From positions 5,080,501 through 5,144,500 of the forward strand of contig NZ_CP152412.1 of the NCBI RefSeq assembly GCF_038957035.1: DNA of 64,000 bases. Reading direction: 5' to 3'. The DNA is from Bradyrhizobium sp. B097 (GTDB lineage Bacteria; Pseudomonadota; Alphaproteobacteria; Rhizobiales; Xanthobacteraceae). A program made the position numbers and the translations under genes. The notes beneath the pieces are model-generated. The model made no database searches, had not been told where the DNA came from, and saw nothing but the letters and a program-made list of their open reading frames with translations. Positions within the stretch are counted from its first letter, which is position 1, and every line of letters starts with the position of its first letter. Positions 9,141-18,353 of the stretch are shown here, piece by piece.

Positions 9141-9209
9141 GCACGATCCGAAAAAGTGGTGACCGGTTTTCCCGCGACAAACGCGAAGCGTTTGCGCAGG
9201 GATCGTGCT
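9141..9209. repeat. Palindromic intergenic repeat with nested hairpin
   Basis: The ends GCACGATCC and GGATCGTGC are inverted repeats, and a second hairpin CAAACGC-GAA-GCGTTTG is nested on the right side. A GGTTTTCC-like core links it to the elements at 30121 and 33222. It fills the whole gap between the pgsA stop and the leader of hdaA. Confidence 0.65.
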
Positions 9210-9234
9210 AAAATGACGTGGTTTGGAGATTTGC

Positions 9235-9912
9235 GTGGCCGGTAGCGTTCAACCTCGTCAATTGGCCTTGGCCCTGCCGCACGAGGAGAAGCTGACCCGC
9301 GACGATTTCCTCGAGGGGCCCGCCAATGAGGCGGCGCTGGCGCTGATCGACGGCTGGCCCGACTGGCCGAACCGAATCATGCTGCTGGTGGGGCCCGAAG
9401 GCTCCGGCAAAAGCCACCTCGCCGCGATCTGGGCCGAGAGCGCCGGCGCGCGCTCGACCGCCGCGCATGCCCTGACCGCCGACACGGTGCCAGCTGCGCT
9501 CGCGACCGGCGCGCTGGTGGTCGAGGACCTGAGGCCGTCGGATTTCGACGAGCGCGCGATGTTCCATCTGATGAATCTCGCCCGCCAGGACGATGCCTTC
9601 GTGCTGATCACGGCGCGGGTGCCGCCGTCAGCGTTCGAGATCGAGCTGCGCGACCTGCGCTCGCGGCTCCGCGCGGTGCCGACGGTCACGCTGCTGCCGC
9701 CCGACGACCAGCTGTTCCGCGGCCTGATCGTCAAATTCTGCGCCGACCGCCAGATGAGCGTGGACGAGCCGCTCGTCAGCTACCTGACCAACCGGATCGA
9801 GCGCTCCTATACCGCCGTCCGCCAGGCGGTCGAGCTGCTCGACACCGAGGCGCTGCGGCTGGGCCGGCCGGTAACCCGGACGCTGGCGGCGGAGCTGCTG
9901 CGCGATGCCTGA
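9235..9912 (+). CDS. hdaA: DnaA-related regulatory ATPase HdaA
   Basis: A 225-residue AAA+ protein resembling DnaA domain III without its DNA-binding domain. It begins with a short QLALALP clamp-binding motif (residues about 7-13), the element by which Hda proteins dock on the DnaN sliding clamp. Walker A is GPEGSGKS; the Walker-B region is LVVEDL. The protein is expected to stimulate ATP hydrolysis by DnaA and limit re-initiation. GTG at 9235 is chosen because GGAG lies six bases upstream; TTG at 9223 is the alternative. Confidence 0.88.
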   Translation: MAGSVQPRQLALALPHEEKLTRDDFLEGPANEAALALIDGWPDWPNRIMLLVGPEGSGKSHLAAIWAESAGARSTAAHALTADTVPAALATGALVVEDLRPSDFDERAMFHLMNLARQDDAFVLITARVPPSAFEIELRDLRSRLRAVPTVTLLPPDDQLFRGLIVKFCADRQMSVDEPLVSYLTNRIERSYTAVRQAVELLDTEALRLGRPVTRTLAAELLRDA

Positions 9913-9952
9913 CGGTCCCCGCGGCTTGACGGCGCAGGCCAGCGGAACATCA

Positions 9953-9981
9953 ATGTCATCGAAACGTCATCGCAATATCAC
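9953..9981 (+). promoter_or_regulatory. Candidate triple PHO box upstream of ppk
   Basis: Three direct repeats stand exactly 11 bases apart: ATGTCAT (9953), ACGTCAT (9964) and ATATCAC (9975). PhoB binds 7-base units of consensus CTGTCAT separated by 4 bases, so both the motif and the 11-base period match. The site ends about 63 bases before the ppk ATG. PhoB control of ppk is known in several bacteria; here it is inference. Confidence 0.6.
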
Positions 9982-10044
9982 ATGTTCTGTGCGGCCCTCG
10001 GCTAGACCGCTCCGGCCCCCTGCCCCGAATTGGACCAGCACTTG

Positions 10045-12249
10045 ATGGACTCGGCACAAGCACCTGAAATCAAAGAGAAAGAGGCGGATCTTCCGCCCGT
10101 CCCCGCGGTCGCAACCAGCCCCGAGCGATTCATCAACCGGGAGCTGTCCTGGCTGCACTTCAACCGCCGGGTGCTCGAGGAATCGGTCAATCTCGGCCAT
10201 CCCCTGCTGGAGCGGGTCCGCTTCCTGTCGATTTCGGCGAATAACCTCGACGAGTTCTTCATGGTCCGCGTCGCCGGCATCAAGGCCCAGGTCCGCGAGG
10301 GCATTGCCGAGCGCAGCCCGGACGGCCTGCTGCCGGCCGAGCAGCTCGTGATGATCAACAAGACCGTGTCGCAGCTCGCCTCCGACCAGCAGGCGATCTG
10401 GAGCGACCTTCGGGAGCTCCTGTCCAAGGTCGGCATCCAGCTGGTCGACGGGCGCGACGTCACCAAATCCGAACGCACCTGGATCGAGGATCATTTCCTC
10501 CACAACATCTTCCCGCTGCTGACGCCGCTCGCGATCGACCCGGCGCATCCGTTCCCGTTCATCCCGAACCTCGGCTTCACGGTCGCGCTGCAATTGTCGC
10601 GGATCGCCGACGGCAAGCCGATGAACGCGCTGATCCGCATGCCCGGCAAGATCGACCGCTTCATCCGCATTCCCTCGACCAAGGAAGGCGCGCCGGCCCG
10701 CCTGATCACGCTCGAGCAGGCCACCGGTCTGTTCATCGGCCGCCTGTTCCCCGGCTACACCGTCAAGGGCCAGGGCGCGTTCCGCATCATCAGGGACTCC
10801 GAACTCGAAATCGAGGAAGAGGCCGAAGACCTCGTTCGCCTGTTCGAGACCGCGCTCAAGCGCCGTCGGCGCGGATCGGTGATCCGGCTCGAGATCGAGG
10901 CCACGATGCCCGAAGAGCTGCGCATCTTCGTGCAGCACGCATTGTCTGCCGCGGACGATGAAGTGATCCTGGTCGACGGCGTGCTCGCGATGAACGAACT
11001 GTCGCAGCTCACCCGCCTCAATCGCCCCGACCTCGAATTCCCGCCCTACGTGCCGCGCCATCCCGAACGCGTGCGCGATCATGGCGGCGATATCTTCGCC
11101 GCGATCCGCCAGAAGGATCTCGTGGTCCATCACCCCTACGAATCCTTCGACGTCGTCGTCCAGTTCCTGCAGCAGGCGGCACGCGATCCCGACGTGGTCG
11201 CGATCAAGCAGACGCTCTATCGCACCTCGAACAACTCGCCGATCGTGCGCGCGCTGGCGGACGCCGCCGAAGCCGGCAAGTCGGTGACCGCGCTGATCGA
11301 ATTGAAGGCACGCTTCGACGAGGAGGCCAATATCCGCTGGGCGCGCGACCTCGAACGCGCCGGCGTGCAGGTCGTCTACGGCTTCATCGAGCTGAAGACC
11401 CACGCCAAGCTGTCGATGGTGGTGCGCCGCGAGGGCGGCAATCTCACCACCTATGTGCACACCGGCACCGGCAACTATCATCCGGTCACCGCCCGCATCT
11501 ACACCGACGTCTCCTACTTTACGTCGGACCCGATCATCGGCCGCGACGTCGCGCGGGTGTTCAACTACATCACCGGCTATGCCGAGCCGAGCGACATCGA
11601 GAAGATGGCGGTGTCGCCGCTGACATTGCGCAAGCGGATCATCGAGCACATCCACGGCGAGATCGCCCACGTCAAACATGGCCGGCCCGGCGCGATCTGG
11701 ATGAAGATGAACGCGCTGGTCGATCCTGACATCATCGACGCGCTGTATGAGGCCTCGCAGGCCGGCGTCTCGATCGAGCTCGTGGTGCGCGGCATCTGCT
11801 GCCTACGGCCCGGGCTGCCGGGATTGTCGGAGAACATCCGCGTCAAGTCGGTGATCGGCCGATTCCTGGAACACGGCCGGATCTATTGCTTCGGCATGGG
11901 CCAGGGCCTGCCGAGCGCAAAAGCTGCTGTGTATATCTCGTCCGCCGACATGATGCCGAGGAACCTCGACCGCCGGGTCGAGGTGCTCTGTCCGCTGCAA
12001 AATCCGACGGTGCATCAGCAGGTTCTCGAACAGATCATGGTCGCGAACCTGAAGGACACCGAGCAGAGCTGGCAATTGTTGCCGGATGGGTCCTCAACGC
12101 GTATGAAGGCCGCGAAAGGCGAAGAGCCGTTCAATCTACATGACTATTTCATGACAAATCCGAGTCTGTCCGGCCGTGGTAAGTCTCTCAAGGAATCTTC
12201 ACCGCGCCGTCTCACGCGTCGTAACGAGCGTCAGCAGCCATCGTCTTAA
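10045..12249 (+). CDS. ppk: Polyphosphate kinase 1
   Basis: A 734-residue PPK1 that polymerises the gamma-phosphate of ATP into inorganic polyphosphate. The N domain has [18 protein letters not shown]; the catalytic core has the two PLD-like domains. The autophosphorylated His is in KTHAKLS (residue 453), and the second essential His is 19 residues later in VHTGTGNYH, the same spacing as in E. coli. The C-terminus has a basic tail of about 30 residues. ATG at 10045 is preferred; TTG at 10030 is possible. It is followed at 12 bases by ppx, so synthesis and breakdown of polyphosphate are probably encoded in one operon behind a candidate PHO box. Confidence 0.95.
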   Translation: MDSAQAPEIKEKEADLPPVPAVATSPERFINRELSWLHFNRRVLEESVNLGHPLLERVRFLSISANNLDEFFMVRVAGIKAQVREGIAERSPDGLLPAEQLVMINKTVSQLASDQQAIWSDLRELLSKVGIQLVDGRDVTKSERTWIEDHFLHNIFPLLTPLAIDPAHPFPFIPNLGFTVALQLSRIADGKPMNALIRMPGKIDRFIRIPSTKEGAPARLITLEQATGLFIGRLFPGYTVKGQGAFRIIRDSELEIEEEAEDLVRLFETALKRRRRGSVIRLEIEATMPEELRIFVQHALSAADDEVILVDGVLAMNELSQLTRLNRPDLEFPPYVPRHPERVRDHGGDIFAAIRQKDLVVHHPYESFDVVVQFLQQAARDPDVVAIKQTLYRTSNNSPIVRALADAAEAGKSVTALIELKARFDEEANIRWARDLERAGVQVVYGFIELKTHAKLSMVVRREGGNLTTYVHTGTGNYHPVTARIYTDVSYFTSDPIIGRDVARVFNYITGYAEPSDIEKMAVSPLTLRKRIIEHIHGEIAHVKHGRPGAIWMKMNALVDPDIIDALYEASQAGVSIELVVRGICCLRPGLPGLSENIRVKSVIGRFLEHGRIYCFGMGQGLPSAKAAVYISSADMMPRNLDRRVEVLCPLQNPTVHQQVLEQIMVANLKDTEQSWQLLPDGSSTRMKAAKGEEPFNLHDYFMTNPSLSGRGKSLKESSPRRLTRRNERQQPSS

Positions 12250-12261
12250 GGGGGCCTTACG

Positions 12262-13764
12262 GTGAAGCGGCCGCGGAAGCGCGCTTCCAGCGTCGCTGTG
12301 ATCGATATCGGCTCGAACTCGGTTCGTCTCGTGGTCTACGAGGCGATGGCGCGCAGCCTCGTCACCATCTTCAACGAGAAGGCGCTGTGCGGGCTCGGAC
12401 GCGAGGTGCAGAGCACCGGCCTGCTTGCAACCGACGCCGTCAACAAGGCGCTCACCGCGCTGCGCCGCTTTCGCGCGCTGTGCCGGATTCAGCAGGTCGG
12501 CCGCGTCTACGCGATTGCGACCGCGGCCTGCCGTGACGCCAAGAACGGTCCGGACTTCATCGCCAAGGCCGAGCGGATCTGCGGCGCCAAGATCGAGATT
12601 CTGACTGGACCGCGTGAAGCGAAGCTGTCCGCGCTCGGCGTCGTCTCCGGCGTGCACAATCCGAACGGCATCGTCGGCGATCTCGGCGGCGGCTCGCTCG
12701 AACTGATCGACGTCAGGGGCAACCGCGTGCGCAGCGGCGTGACGCTGCCGCTCGGCAGCCTTGCGCTGCAGGACCTCTCGAACAAATCGCTCAAGCGCGC
12801 CGAACGCATCGTCAAGAACGAACTGCTCGGGGTCGCCCAGCTCAAGACCGGCCGCGGCCGCACCTTCTACGCGGTCGGCGGCACCTGGCGCGCGCTGGCG
12901 CGCATCCACATCATCCAGAGCGGCTACCCGCTCAAGGTGATGCACGGCTATTCGATCCCGGCGGCGGACGCGCTCGACTTCGCGCAGCGGCTGCGGCGGC
13001 TGGCGGCCACCAACATGCTGGCCAATATCGAATCCGTCGCCGATGCGCGGCGGCCGCTATTGGCCTACGCCGCGCTCGTGCTCGAATACATCATCCGCGT
13101 CGCCCAGCCGAAGACCATCGTGTTCTCGACCTTCGGCGTGCGCGAGGGGCTGCTCTACGAGATGCTGCCGCAGGCCGAGCGCGCCAAGGATGGCCTGGTC
13201 TGCGCCGCCCAAAACCTCAACGAATTGCTGTCGCGCTCGGCCCGCCACGCCCAGGAGCTGGCGGCGTGGACCGACCGGTTGGTGCGCGTCGTCAGGCTGC
13301 GCGAGACCGAGGAAGACCGCAGGCTGCGCCACGTCGCCTGCCTGCTCTCCGACATCGGTTGGCGCGTGCATCCCGACCATCGCGGCGAGGAAACCCTCAG
13401 CCTGATCATGAACGGCAATTTCGGCTCGATCACGCATCAGGGCCGCGCCTTCGTCGCGCTGTCGGTGTTCTATCGCTACGCCGGCCTCAGCGAGGAGAAC
13501 GAGCCGCCGCCGCAGATCCGCGCGCTGGTGACGCCGGCGATGGACGAGCGCGCGCGTGTGCTCGGCGCCGCGTTCCGTGTCGCACATCTGATCACCGCGG
13601 CGCGCACCGGCGTGCTGCCGGCGACCCATTTCCGCACCCAGGGCCGCAAGCTGATGCTGGTGTTCGAGCATCGGATGGTGGATCTGGTCGCCGATCGCGT
13701 CGGCAGCCGCTTCAAGCAATTGGCGCGGCTGCTCGGGCGTGCCGGCTCGATCGTGCGGCGCTAG
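12262..13764 (+). CDS. ppx: Exopolyphosphatase / guanosine pentaphosphatase family (Ppx/GppA)
   Basis: A 500-residue ASKHA-fold phosphatase. The phosphate-binding motif VIDIGSNSVRLVVYE (residues about 13-27) and the second loop GDLGGGSLEL are intact. The C-terminal half is an HD-like helical domain, with the sequence HPDHRGEE, as in E. coli Ppx-type enzymes. It releases terminal phosphate from polyphosphate and may also act on pppGpp. GTG at 12262 has an AAGGGGG ribosome-binding site seven bases upstream. It is directly downstream of ppk and convergent with terC. Confidence 0.92.
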   Translation: MKRPRKRASSVAVIDIGSNSVRLVVYEAMARSLVTIFNEKALCGLGREVQSTGLLATDAVNKALTALRRFRALCRIQQVGRVYAIATAACRDAKNGPDFIAKAERICGAKIEILTGPREAKLSALGVVSGVHNPNGIVGDLGGGSLELIDVRGNRVRSGVTLPLGSLALQDLSNKSLKRAERIVKNELLGVAQLKTGRGRTFYAVGGTWRALARIHIIQSGYPLKVMHGYSIPAADALDFAQRLRRLAATNMLANIESVADARRPLLAYAALVLEYIIRVAQPKTIVFSTFGVREGLLYEMLPQAERAKDGLVCAAQNLNELLSRSARHAQELAAWTDRLVRVVRLRETEEDRRLRHVACLLSDIGWRVHPDHRGEETLSLIMNGNFGSITHQGRAFVALSVFYRYAGLSEENEPPPQIRALVTPAMDERARVLGAAFRVAHLITAARTGVLPATHFRTQGRKLMLVFEHRMVDLVADRVGSRFKQLARLLGRAGSIVRR

Positions 13765-13779
13765 GCTTCACGCCGCCCC

Positions 13780-14619
13780 TCACGCCGCCTTGGCGGCCTG
13801 CTTGGCCTTGCGGAGCGCGTGACGGCGCCAGATCGATCCGATGAGCAGCACCACGACGATGCCGAGCACCGCGAGCGCGATCTCGCCGCCGTTGCCGCCA
13901 TGGGCGAATTGCGGTGACATGCCGATCGAGGTCAGCCAGGAATCGAGCCTGGCACCGAGCGGTCCGGCGAACAGCGCATCCAGCCTGGGATGCACGGCCG
14001 GATCGGTCGCTATGACGTCGCCCGCGATCCAGCCGAGCAGCGCAGCGCCGGCCCAGACCAGGATCGGCAGCTTGGTGAGCAGTGCCATGATCAGCGCCGC
14101 ACCGGCAACGATCAGGGGAACGCTGATCGCAAGGCCGAGCACCAGCAGCGGCACGCTGCCATTGGCGGCAGCGGCGACCGCGATCACATTGTCGAGGCTC
14201 ATCACGATGTCGGCGACGACGACGATCTGAACCGCGGCCCACAGATGCGAGGCCGTATTCACGCTGTCCTCGTCCTCCTGCTCCGGCACCAGGAGCTTGG
14301 CGGCGATCACGATCAGCGCCAGTCCGCCGACCAGCTTCAGATAGGGAAGCGCCATCAGGCTGGCGACGATGCCGGTGAAGATGACGCGCAGCAGCACCGC
14401 CGCGGCGGCGCCGAGAATCATGCCCCACAGGCGCTGGCGCGGCGCGAGCCCGCGGCAGGCAAGCGCGATCACGAGCGCGTTGTCGCCCGACAGCAGGACG
14501 TTGATCCAGATGATCTTGCCGACGGCGACCCAGAAGGTCGGGGTCGCCATCTCGTTCTTGAACTCGGTGAAGAACGCGCCGATGTACGCCGGATCAAAGA
14601 TCTGCCACAGCCAGTCCAC
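13780..14619 (-). CDS. TerC-family integral membrane protein (YjbE type)
   Basis: A 279-residue membrane protein with seven or more helices. Two family signatures are present: INVLLSGDNALVIALACR and ADIVMSLDNVIAVAAAANG, the paired S-x-DN motifs that probably bind a metal ion. TerC proteins were named for tellurite resistance, but several export Mn2+ or help load exported metalloproteins; the substrate here is unknown. The start is GTG at 14619. The region around residues 195-235 is a hydrophilic insertion before the last helix. It lies downstream of ndk on the same strand. Confidence 0.87.
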   Translation of the reverse strand: MDWLWQIFDPAYIGAFFTEFKNEMATPTFWVAVGKIIWINVLLSGDNALVIALACRGLAPRQRLWGMILGAAAAVLLRVIFTGIVASLMALPYLKLVGGLALIVIAAKLLVPEQEDEDSVNTASHLWAAVQIVVVADIVMSLDNVIAVAAAANGSVPLLVLGLAISVPLIVAGAALIMALLTKLPILVWAGAALLGWIAGDVIATDPAVHPRLDALFAGPLGARLDSWLTSIGMSPQFAHGGNGGEIALAVLGIVVVLLIGSIWRRHALRKAKQAAKAA

Positions 14620-14684
14620 AGCGAGTCCTATTCGGCCTTGAGGCCGCCCCTGGCGGCGGTGGTCCGCCGCTCCCAGTTCACGTC

Positions 14685-14711
14685 GACGCGGTCTCCCCAG
14701 GAGACCGCGTC
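14685..14711. repeat. Strong 12-bp hairpin between ndk and terC
   Basis: GACGCGGTCTCC and GGAGACCGCGTC pair perfectly across a three-base loop. In the direction of ndk transcription the hairpin follows the stop by 19 bases but has no U-tract; on the plus strand it is followed by ACTTTCTGTTGTT. It may act as an RNA-stability or partial-termination element between ndk and terC. Confidence 0.6.
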
Positions 14712-14729
14712 ACTTTCTGTTGTTCCGCG

Positions 14730-15152
14730 TTAGCCGACGATCTCATTGCCGGCGAAGAACTGCGCGATCTCGATCACCGCGGTCTCCGGCGCGTCCGAAC
14801 CGTGCACCGAATTCTCGCCGATCGACTTCGCATAGAGCTTGCGGATGGTGCCTTCGGCGGCCTTCGACGGATCGGTCGCACCCATCACGTCGCGATACTT
14901 CAGGATGGCGCCCTCGCCTTCCAGCACCTGCACCACGACGGGGCCGGAGGTCATGAAGTCGACCAGTTCGCCGAAGAACGGGCGCGCCTTGTGGACGGCA
15001 TAGAAGGTTTCGGCCTGGCCGCGGGTCATCTGGATACGCTTCTGCGCCACGACCCGCAGGCCCGCCTTCTCGATCACCGCATTGACCGCGCCGGTCAGGT
15101 TGCGCTCGGTGGCATCGGGCTTGATGATCGAAAAGGTGCGTTCAATCGCCAT
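14730..15152 (-). CDS. ndk: Nucleoside diphosphate kinase
   Basis: A 140-residue enzyme of standard length that equilibrates NTP and dNTP pools by a phosphohistidine ping-pong mechanism. It starts [14 protein letters not shown] and carries the active-site motif [10 protein letters not shown] with His117. All expected binding residues visible by eye (Lys11, Tyr51, Arg and Asn near the site) are present. It is monocistronic or leads into terC after a strong hairpin. Confidence 0.97.
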   Translation of the reverse strand: MAIERTFSIIKPDATERNLTGAVNAVIEKAGLRVVAQKRIQMTRGQAETFYAVHKARPFFGELVDFMTSGPVVVQVLEGEGAILKYRDVMGATDPSKAAEGTIRKLYAKSIGENSVHGSDAPETAVIEIAQFFAGNEIVG

Positions 15153-15502
15153 GATTTCGTCCTTGTAAACGGTGGCTGGGAGTTGCCGGGGCTTATATCG
15201 GCGCGATGGGGTAACGGCAAGCGACCCTGTGACGCGTTAGCCTTTAGTTTTGATGGATTTTCACGACAAAAATCGTCGTCCGGGCGCTCTCCGGACAGAG
15301 ACAGGCTCGGCCAACTTACCGCGATTTCACTTAGGTGAACCCATTCTGACAGCGCCGTGCCGCTGCCGTTCAGCCGCAGCCGCCTAGGCTCAGCACCGAT
15401 CGGACGCCTTGCTGGCCCCCCATCCGCAAGCCTCACAGGACGTCTCGGGAAACGATGTCACCGCGGGCGCGTCATCCGCGCCCATAGCTCGAGGAGACGA
15501 TC
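15153..15502. other. Divergent intergenic region between ndk and a small secreted protein gene
   Basis: About 350 bases without a gene. It must hold the ndk promoter (reading left) and the promoter of the 15503 gene (reading right). A short hairpin GTCCGGGCGCTCTCCGGAC is visible near 15280. The ribosome-binding site GAGGAGACG sits just before 15503. Nothing else stands out. Confidence 0.4.
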
Positions 15503-15760
15503 ATGTTACGCAAATTATCGCTCGCTGCCGTTGCCGCGATTTCGCTCGGTGCCGCCGCGCTCGCCCCGACCTCCGCCTCAGCCTGGGGTGGTTGGCATGG
15601 TGGATGGCATCACGGCTGGTGGGGCGGCCCGCGCGTCATCGTCGGAGGTCCGGCCTACTACGGCGGCTATGGATACGGCTACGGTGGCGGTTGCTACGTG
15701 CGCCGCGTCGTGCCGACCCCGTGGGGTCCCCGCTGGCGCCTGGTCAACCGCTGCTACTGA
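15503..15760 (+). CDS. Small secreted Gly/Tyr/Trp/His-rich protein
   Basis: An 85-residue protein. The first 26 residues are a clear Sec signal peptide ending in SASA before WGGWHGG. The mature part is very rich in Gly, Trp, His and Tyr (HGGWHHGWWGG, then YYGGYGYGYGGG) and ends with two Cys in a CYVRRVV...NRCY arrangement. Similar small proteins are common in Bradyrhizobium and are sometimes labelled sulfur-globule-like; function is unknown. The His/Trp clusters could bind metal or a surface. Start ATG has GAGGAGACG upstream; a strong terminator follows. Confidence 0.8.
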   Translation: MLRKLSLAAVAAISLGAAALAPTSASAWGGWHGGWHHGWWGGPRVIVGGPAYYGGYGYGYGGGCYVRRVVPTPWGPRWRLVNRCY

Positions 15761-15798
15761 TCCATCCGTTCTGTCGACTGCTCCCCTGACTTGCCTTC

Positions 15799-15826
15799 GC
15801 CCCGGCCTTGCGCCGGGGCTTTTTTT
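15799..15826 (+). terminator. Intrinsic terminator after the small secreted protein
   Basis: GCCCCGGC and GCCGGGGC form an 8-bp GC stem with a five-base loop, followed by seven T. It is 39 bases after the stop at 15760. This is the clearest factor-independent terminator of the window. Confidence 0.92.
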
Positions 15827-15991
15827 ATGCCCGCCAGGGAACCCGGCCGCATGATGCGCCTCACTACCTCAAGGCGAGAGTAAGGCGGAACGGAAACCAA
15901 ATTCGGGGGTCGCGACTTGTCATGGCAAGGATTGATGAAACACGCGAGATGGAACTCGCCAAGAGACATTCCAAGAGAAATGCCAAGAGCC

Positions 15992-16168
15992 ATGACGATG
16001 ACCCAGACCGACAACGATCCCGATCAGATTGATCGCAAGACCTGCCGTTACATCTGCGATGCCGTGGGTGAACGGCTCCAGCAAAGCATGCCGCCAGAAC
16101 CCGCCCTTTCGTCCCGCCTGCAGCAGTTGCTCGAGGAAATGCAACGCCAGGAAACCGGGCGCCATTAG
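15992..16168 (+). CDS. Small hypothetical cytoplasmic protein
   Basis: About 58 residues from ATG 15992 (alternatives at 15980 and 15998). It contains DQIDRKTCRYICDAVGERLQ and a Leu/Gln-rich C-terminal helix with LSSRLQQLLEEMQRQE. It has no signal peptide and no transmembrane segment. I recall similar short proteins in Bradyrhizobium but no function. It lies alone between a terminator and the ABC-F gene. The coding call rests on composition, the plausible two-helix fold and a gap with no other gene. Confidence 0.55.
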   Translation: MTMTQTDNDPDQIDRKTCRYICDAVGERLQQSMPPEPALSSRLQQLLEEMQRQETGRH

Positions 16169-16256
16169 ATATTATAGGCTCACCAGCGGCCCAATTCAGG
16201 AGAGATTTTACAGACAGACGGGTTGCGTTTGGCAGCGGGTCCGGTGACAACGCTGC

Positions 16257-18119
16257 ATGCTCTCCATCACTGACATTTCAGTCCGGATCGCCGGGCGGCT
16301 GTTGATTGATCACAGTTCTGTGCAAATCGTACCCGGCGCACGCGTCGGATTTGTCGGCCGTAACGGTGTCGGCAAGTCGACGCTGTTTCATGCCATCCGG
16401 GGCGAGCTCCCGACCGAGAGCGGCAGCATCGCGCTTCCGCCGCGCTGGCGGATCGGCAGCCTCGCGCAGGAAGCGCCCGACGGGCCCGAAAGCCTGATCA
16501 ACGTCGTGCTGAAGGCCGACCTCGAGCGCGACGCGCTGCTGGGCGAGGCTGAGACCGCGCACGACCCGCATCGGATCGCCGAGATCCAGACCCGGCTGGT
16601 CGATATCGACGCCCACTCCGCCCCGGCCCGCGCCGCGGCGATCCTCTCCGGCCTCGGCTTCTCGACATCAGACCAGGCACGGCCGTGCGCGGAATTCTCT
16701 GGCGGCTGGCGCATGCGCGTGGCGCTGGCGGCGACGCTGTTCTCCGCGCCCGATCTCCTGCTGCTCGACGAGCCGACCAACTATCTCGATCTCGAGGGCA
16801 CGTTGTGGCTCGAGAACCATCTCGCCAACTACCCGCGCACGGTGATCGTGATCAGCCACGACCGCGATCTCCTCGACACCTCGGTCGATCAGATCCTGCA
16901 CCTCGATCGCGGCAAGCTCACACTCTACAAGGGCACCTACTCCTCGTTCGAGGAACAGCGTGCCGCGCGCGAATTGCTCGACGCCAAGCACGCCAAGCGG
17001 CAGGCCGATGAGCGCAAGCGCCTGCAGGACTTCGTCGACCGCTTCAAGGCCAAGGCGTCCAAGGCGCGGCAGGCGCAGTCGCGCGTCAAGATGCTGGAGC
17101 GGATGAAGCCGATCACCGCGTTGGTGACCCAGGACGTTCGCGAGATCTCCTTTCCGGCACCGGAGAAGCTGCTGTCGCCGCCGATCATCGCGGTCGATGA
17201 CGTCTCGGTCGGCTACGAGCCGGGCAAGCCCGTGCTCAATCGCGTGACGTTGCGCGTCGATCCCGACGACCGCATCGCGCTGCTCGGATCCAACGGCAAC
17301 GGCAAGTCGACGCTGGTCAAGCTGCTGGCAGGCAAGCTCGCGCCGTTCGCAGGCAAGATCACGCGGGCGGACAAACTGTCGGTCGGCTATTTCGCTCAAC
17401 ATCAGGTCGACGAGCTCAATCTCGACGGCTCGCCCTACGATCACATCCGCAAGCTGATGCCCGAGGCGCCGGAGAGCAAGGTGCGCGGCCGCGTCGGCGC
17501 GATCGGCTTCTCCGGCAAGGCCGGCGACACCCTGGTGAAGAGCCTGTCGGGCGGCGAAAAGGCGCGGCTGCTGCTTGGGCTTGCGACGTTCTACGCCCCC
17601 AACATGATCATCCTGGACGAGCCGACCAACCATCTCGACATCGACAGCCGCGCGACGCTGGCGGAGGCGATCAACGAATTCCCCGGCGCCATCATGATGG
17701 TCTCGCACGATCGTTATCTGATCGAGGCCTGCGCCGATCGTCTGTGGGTCGTGGCGAACCAGACCGTGACGGCATATGACGGCGATCTCGACGAATATCG
17801 ACGCATGATTCTGTCGGCCAATGACGGAAGGACGGCGTCGCGTGAGCGCGCCAAGGAGCCGGCAAAGCCGGAACGTGCCCGCAATGAGAAGCGCGCTTCA
17901 CCGAGGCAGCGGGTCGCGCAGGCGGAGAGCGAGATCGAGCGCATCAACGGCATCATCGCGAAGATCGATACCGCGCTCGCGCTGCCCGATATTTTCACGC
18001 GCGATCCCAAGCAGGCCGCACAGCTGACCAAGGCCCGCGCCGGCGCCGAGAGCGCGCTGCAACGCGCCGAGGAAGAATGGCTGGAAGCCAGCACCGAACT
18101 CGACGAAGCCGCGAACTAG
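16257..18119 (+). CDS. ABC-F family ATPase (Uup/YheS-like)
   Basis: A 620-residue protein with two ABC ATPase domains and no membrane segments. The first domain has Walker A GRNGVGKS, signature EFSGGWRMR and LLLLDEPTNYLD; the second has GSNGNGKS, LSGGEKAR and IILDEPTNHLD. The linker of about 80 residues between them is charged and helical (KRQADERKRLQDFVDRFKAK). A C-terminal coiled coil (about 540-615) resembles Uup. ABC-F proteins act on the ribosome (translation rescue, assembly or antibiotic protection) or, for Uup, on DNA branch structures. It is monocistronic, ending just before a dispersed repeat. Confidence 0.92.
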   Translation: MLSITDISVRIAGRLLIDHSSVQIVPGARVGFVGRNGVGKSTLFHAIRGELPTESGSIALPPRWRIGSLAQEAPDGPESLINVVLKADLERDALLGEAETAHDPHRIAEIQTRLVDIDAHSAPARAAAILSGLGFSTSDQARPCAEFSGGWRMRVALAATLFSAPDLLLLDEPTNYLDLEGTLWLENHLANYPRTVIVISHDRDLLDTSVDQILHLDRGKLTLYKGTYSSFEEQRAARELLDAKHAKRQADERKRLQDFVDRFKAKASKARQAQSRVKMLERMKPITALVTQDVREISFPAPEKLLSPPIIAVDDVSVGYEPGKPVLNRVTLRVDPDDRIALLGSNGNGKSTLVKLLAGKLAPFAGKITRADKLSVGYFAQHQVDELNLDGSPYDHIRKLMPEAPESKVRGRVGAIGFSGKAGDTLVKSLSGGEKARLLLGLATFYAPNMIILDEPTNHLDIDSRATLAEAINEFPGAIMMVSHDRYLIEACADRLWVVANQTVTAYDGDLDEYRRMILSANDGRTASRERAKEPAKPERARNEKRASPRQRVAQAESEIERINGIIAKIDTALALPDIFTRDPKQAAQLTKARAGAESALQRAEEEWLEASTELDEAAN

Positions 18120-18147
18120 ATTTGATCCGCCGGGCGGAGCCGCATAT

Positions 18148-18270
18148 GTCGTCCCTGCGAAAGCAGGGACCCATAACCACAGATGGTCATTGTTGCGCGA
18201 TCGTCGAACGACGAGTCCCCTTAACCACATCCGCCGCAGAGTATGGGTCCCTGCTTTCGCAGGGACGACG
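18148..18270. repeat. Dispersed repeat with hairpins at both ends, copy 1
   Basis: The left end GTCCCTGC-GAAA-GCAGGGAC and the right end GTCCCTGC-TTTC-GCAGGGAC are each perfect hairpins, and the two ends are inverted repeats of one another (about 27 bases including CCCATA). The inner part shares GGTCATTGTTG and ACGACGAGTCCC with the copy at 51326 in the opposite orientation. A third relative lies at 59399. Confidence 0.88.
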
Positions 18271-18353
18271 TGTGGAGGGAGCCTGGGCTCTCATTCTTTC
18301 CGGTGTCATGCCCGCGCCTGCAGGCATCGAGCTGCCGTTGCGGCGAAAATGCC

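Noticed and set aside
9967..11679. A 570-codon minus-strand frame inside ppk
   Set aside because: Entirely antisense to the PPK1 core and of typical shadow composition.
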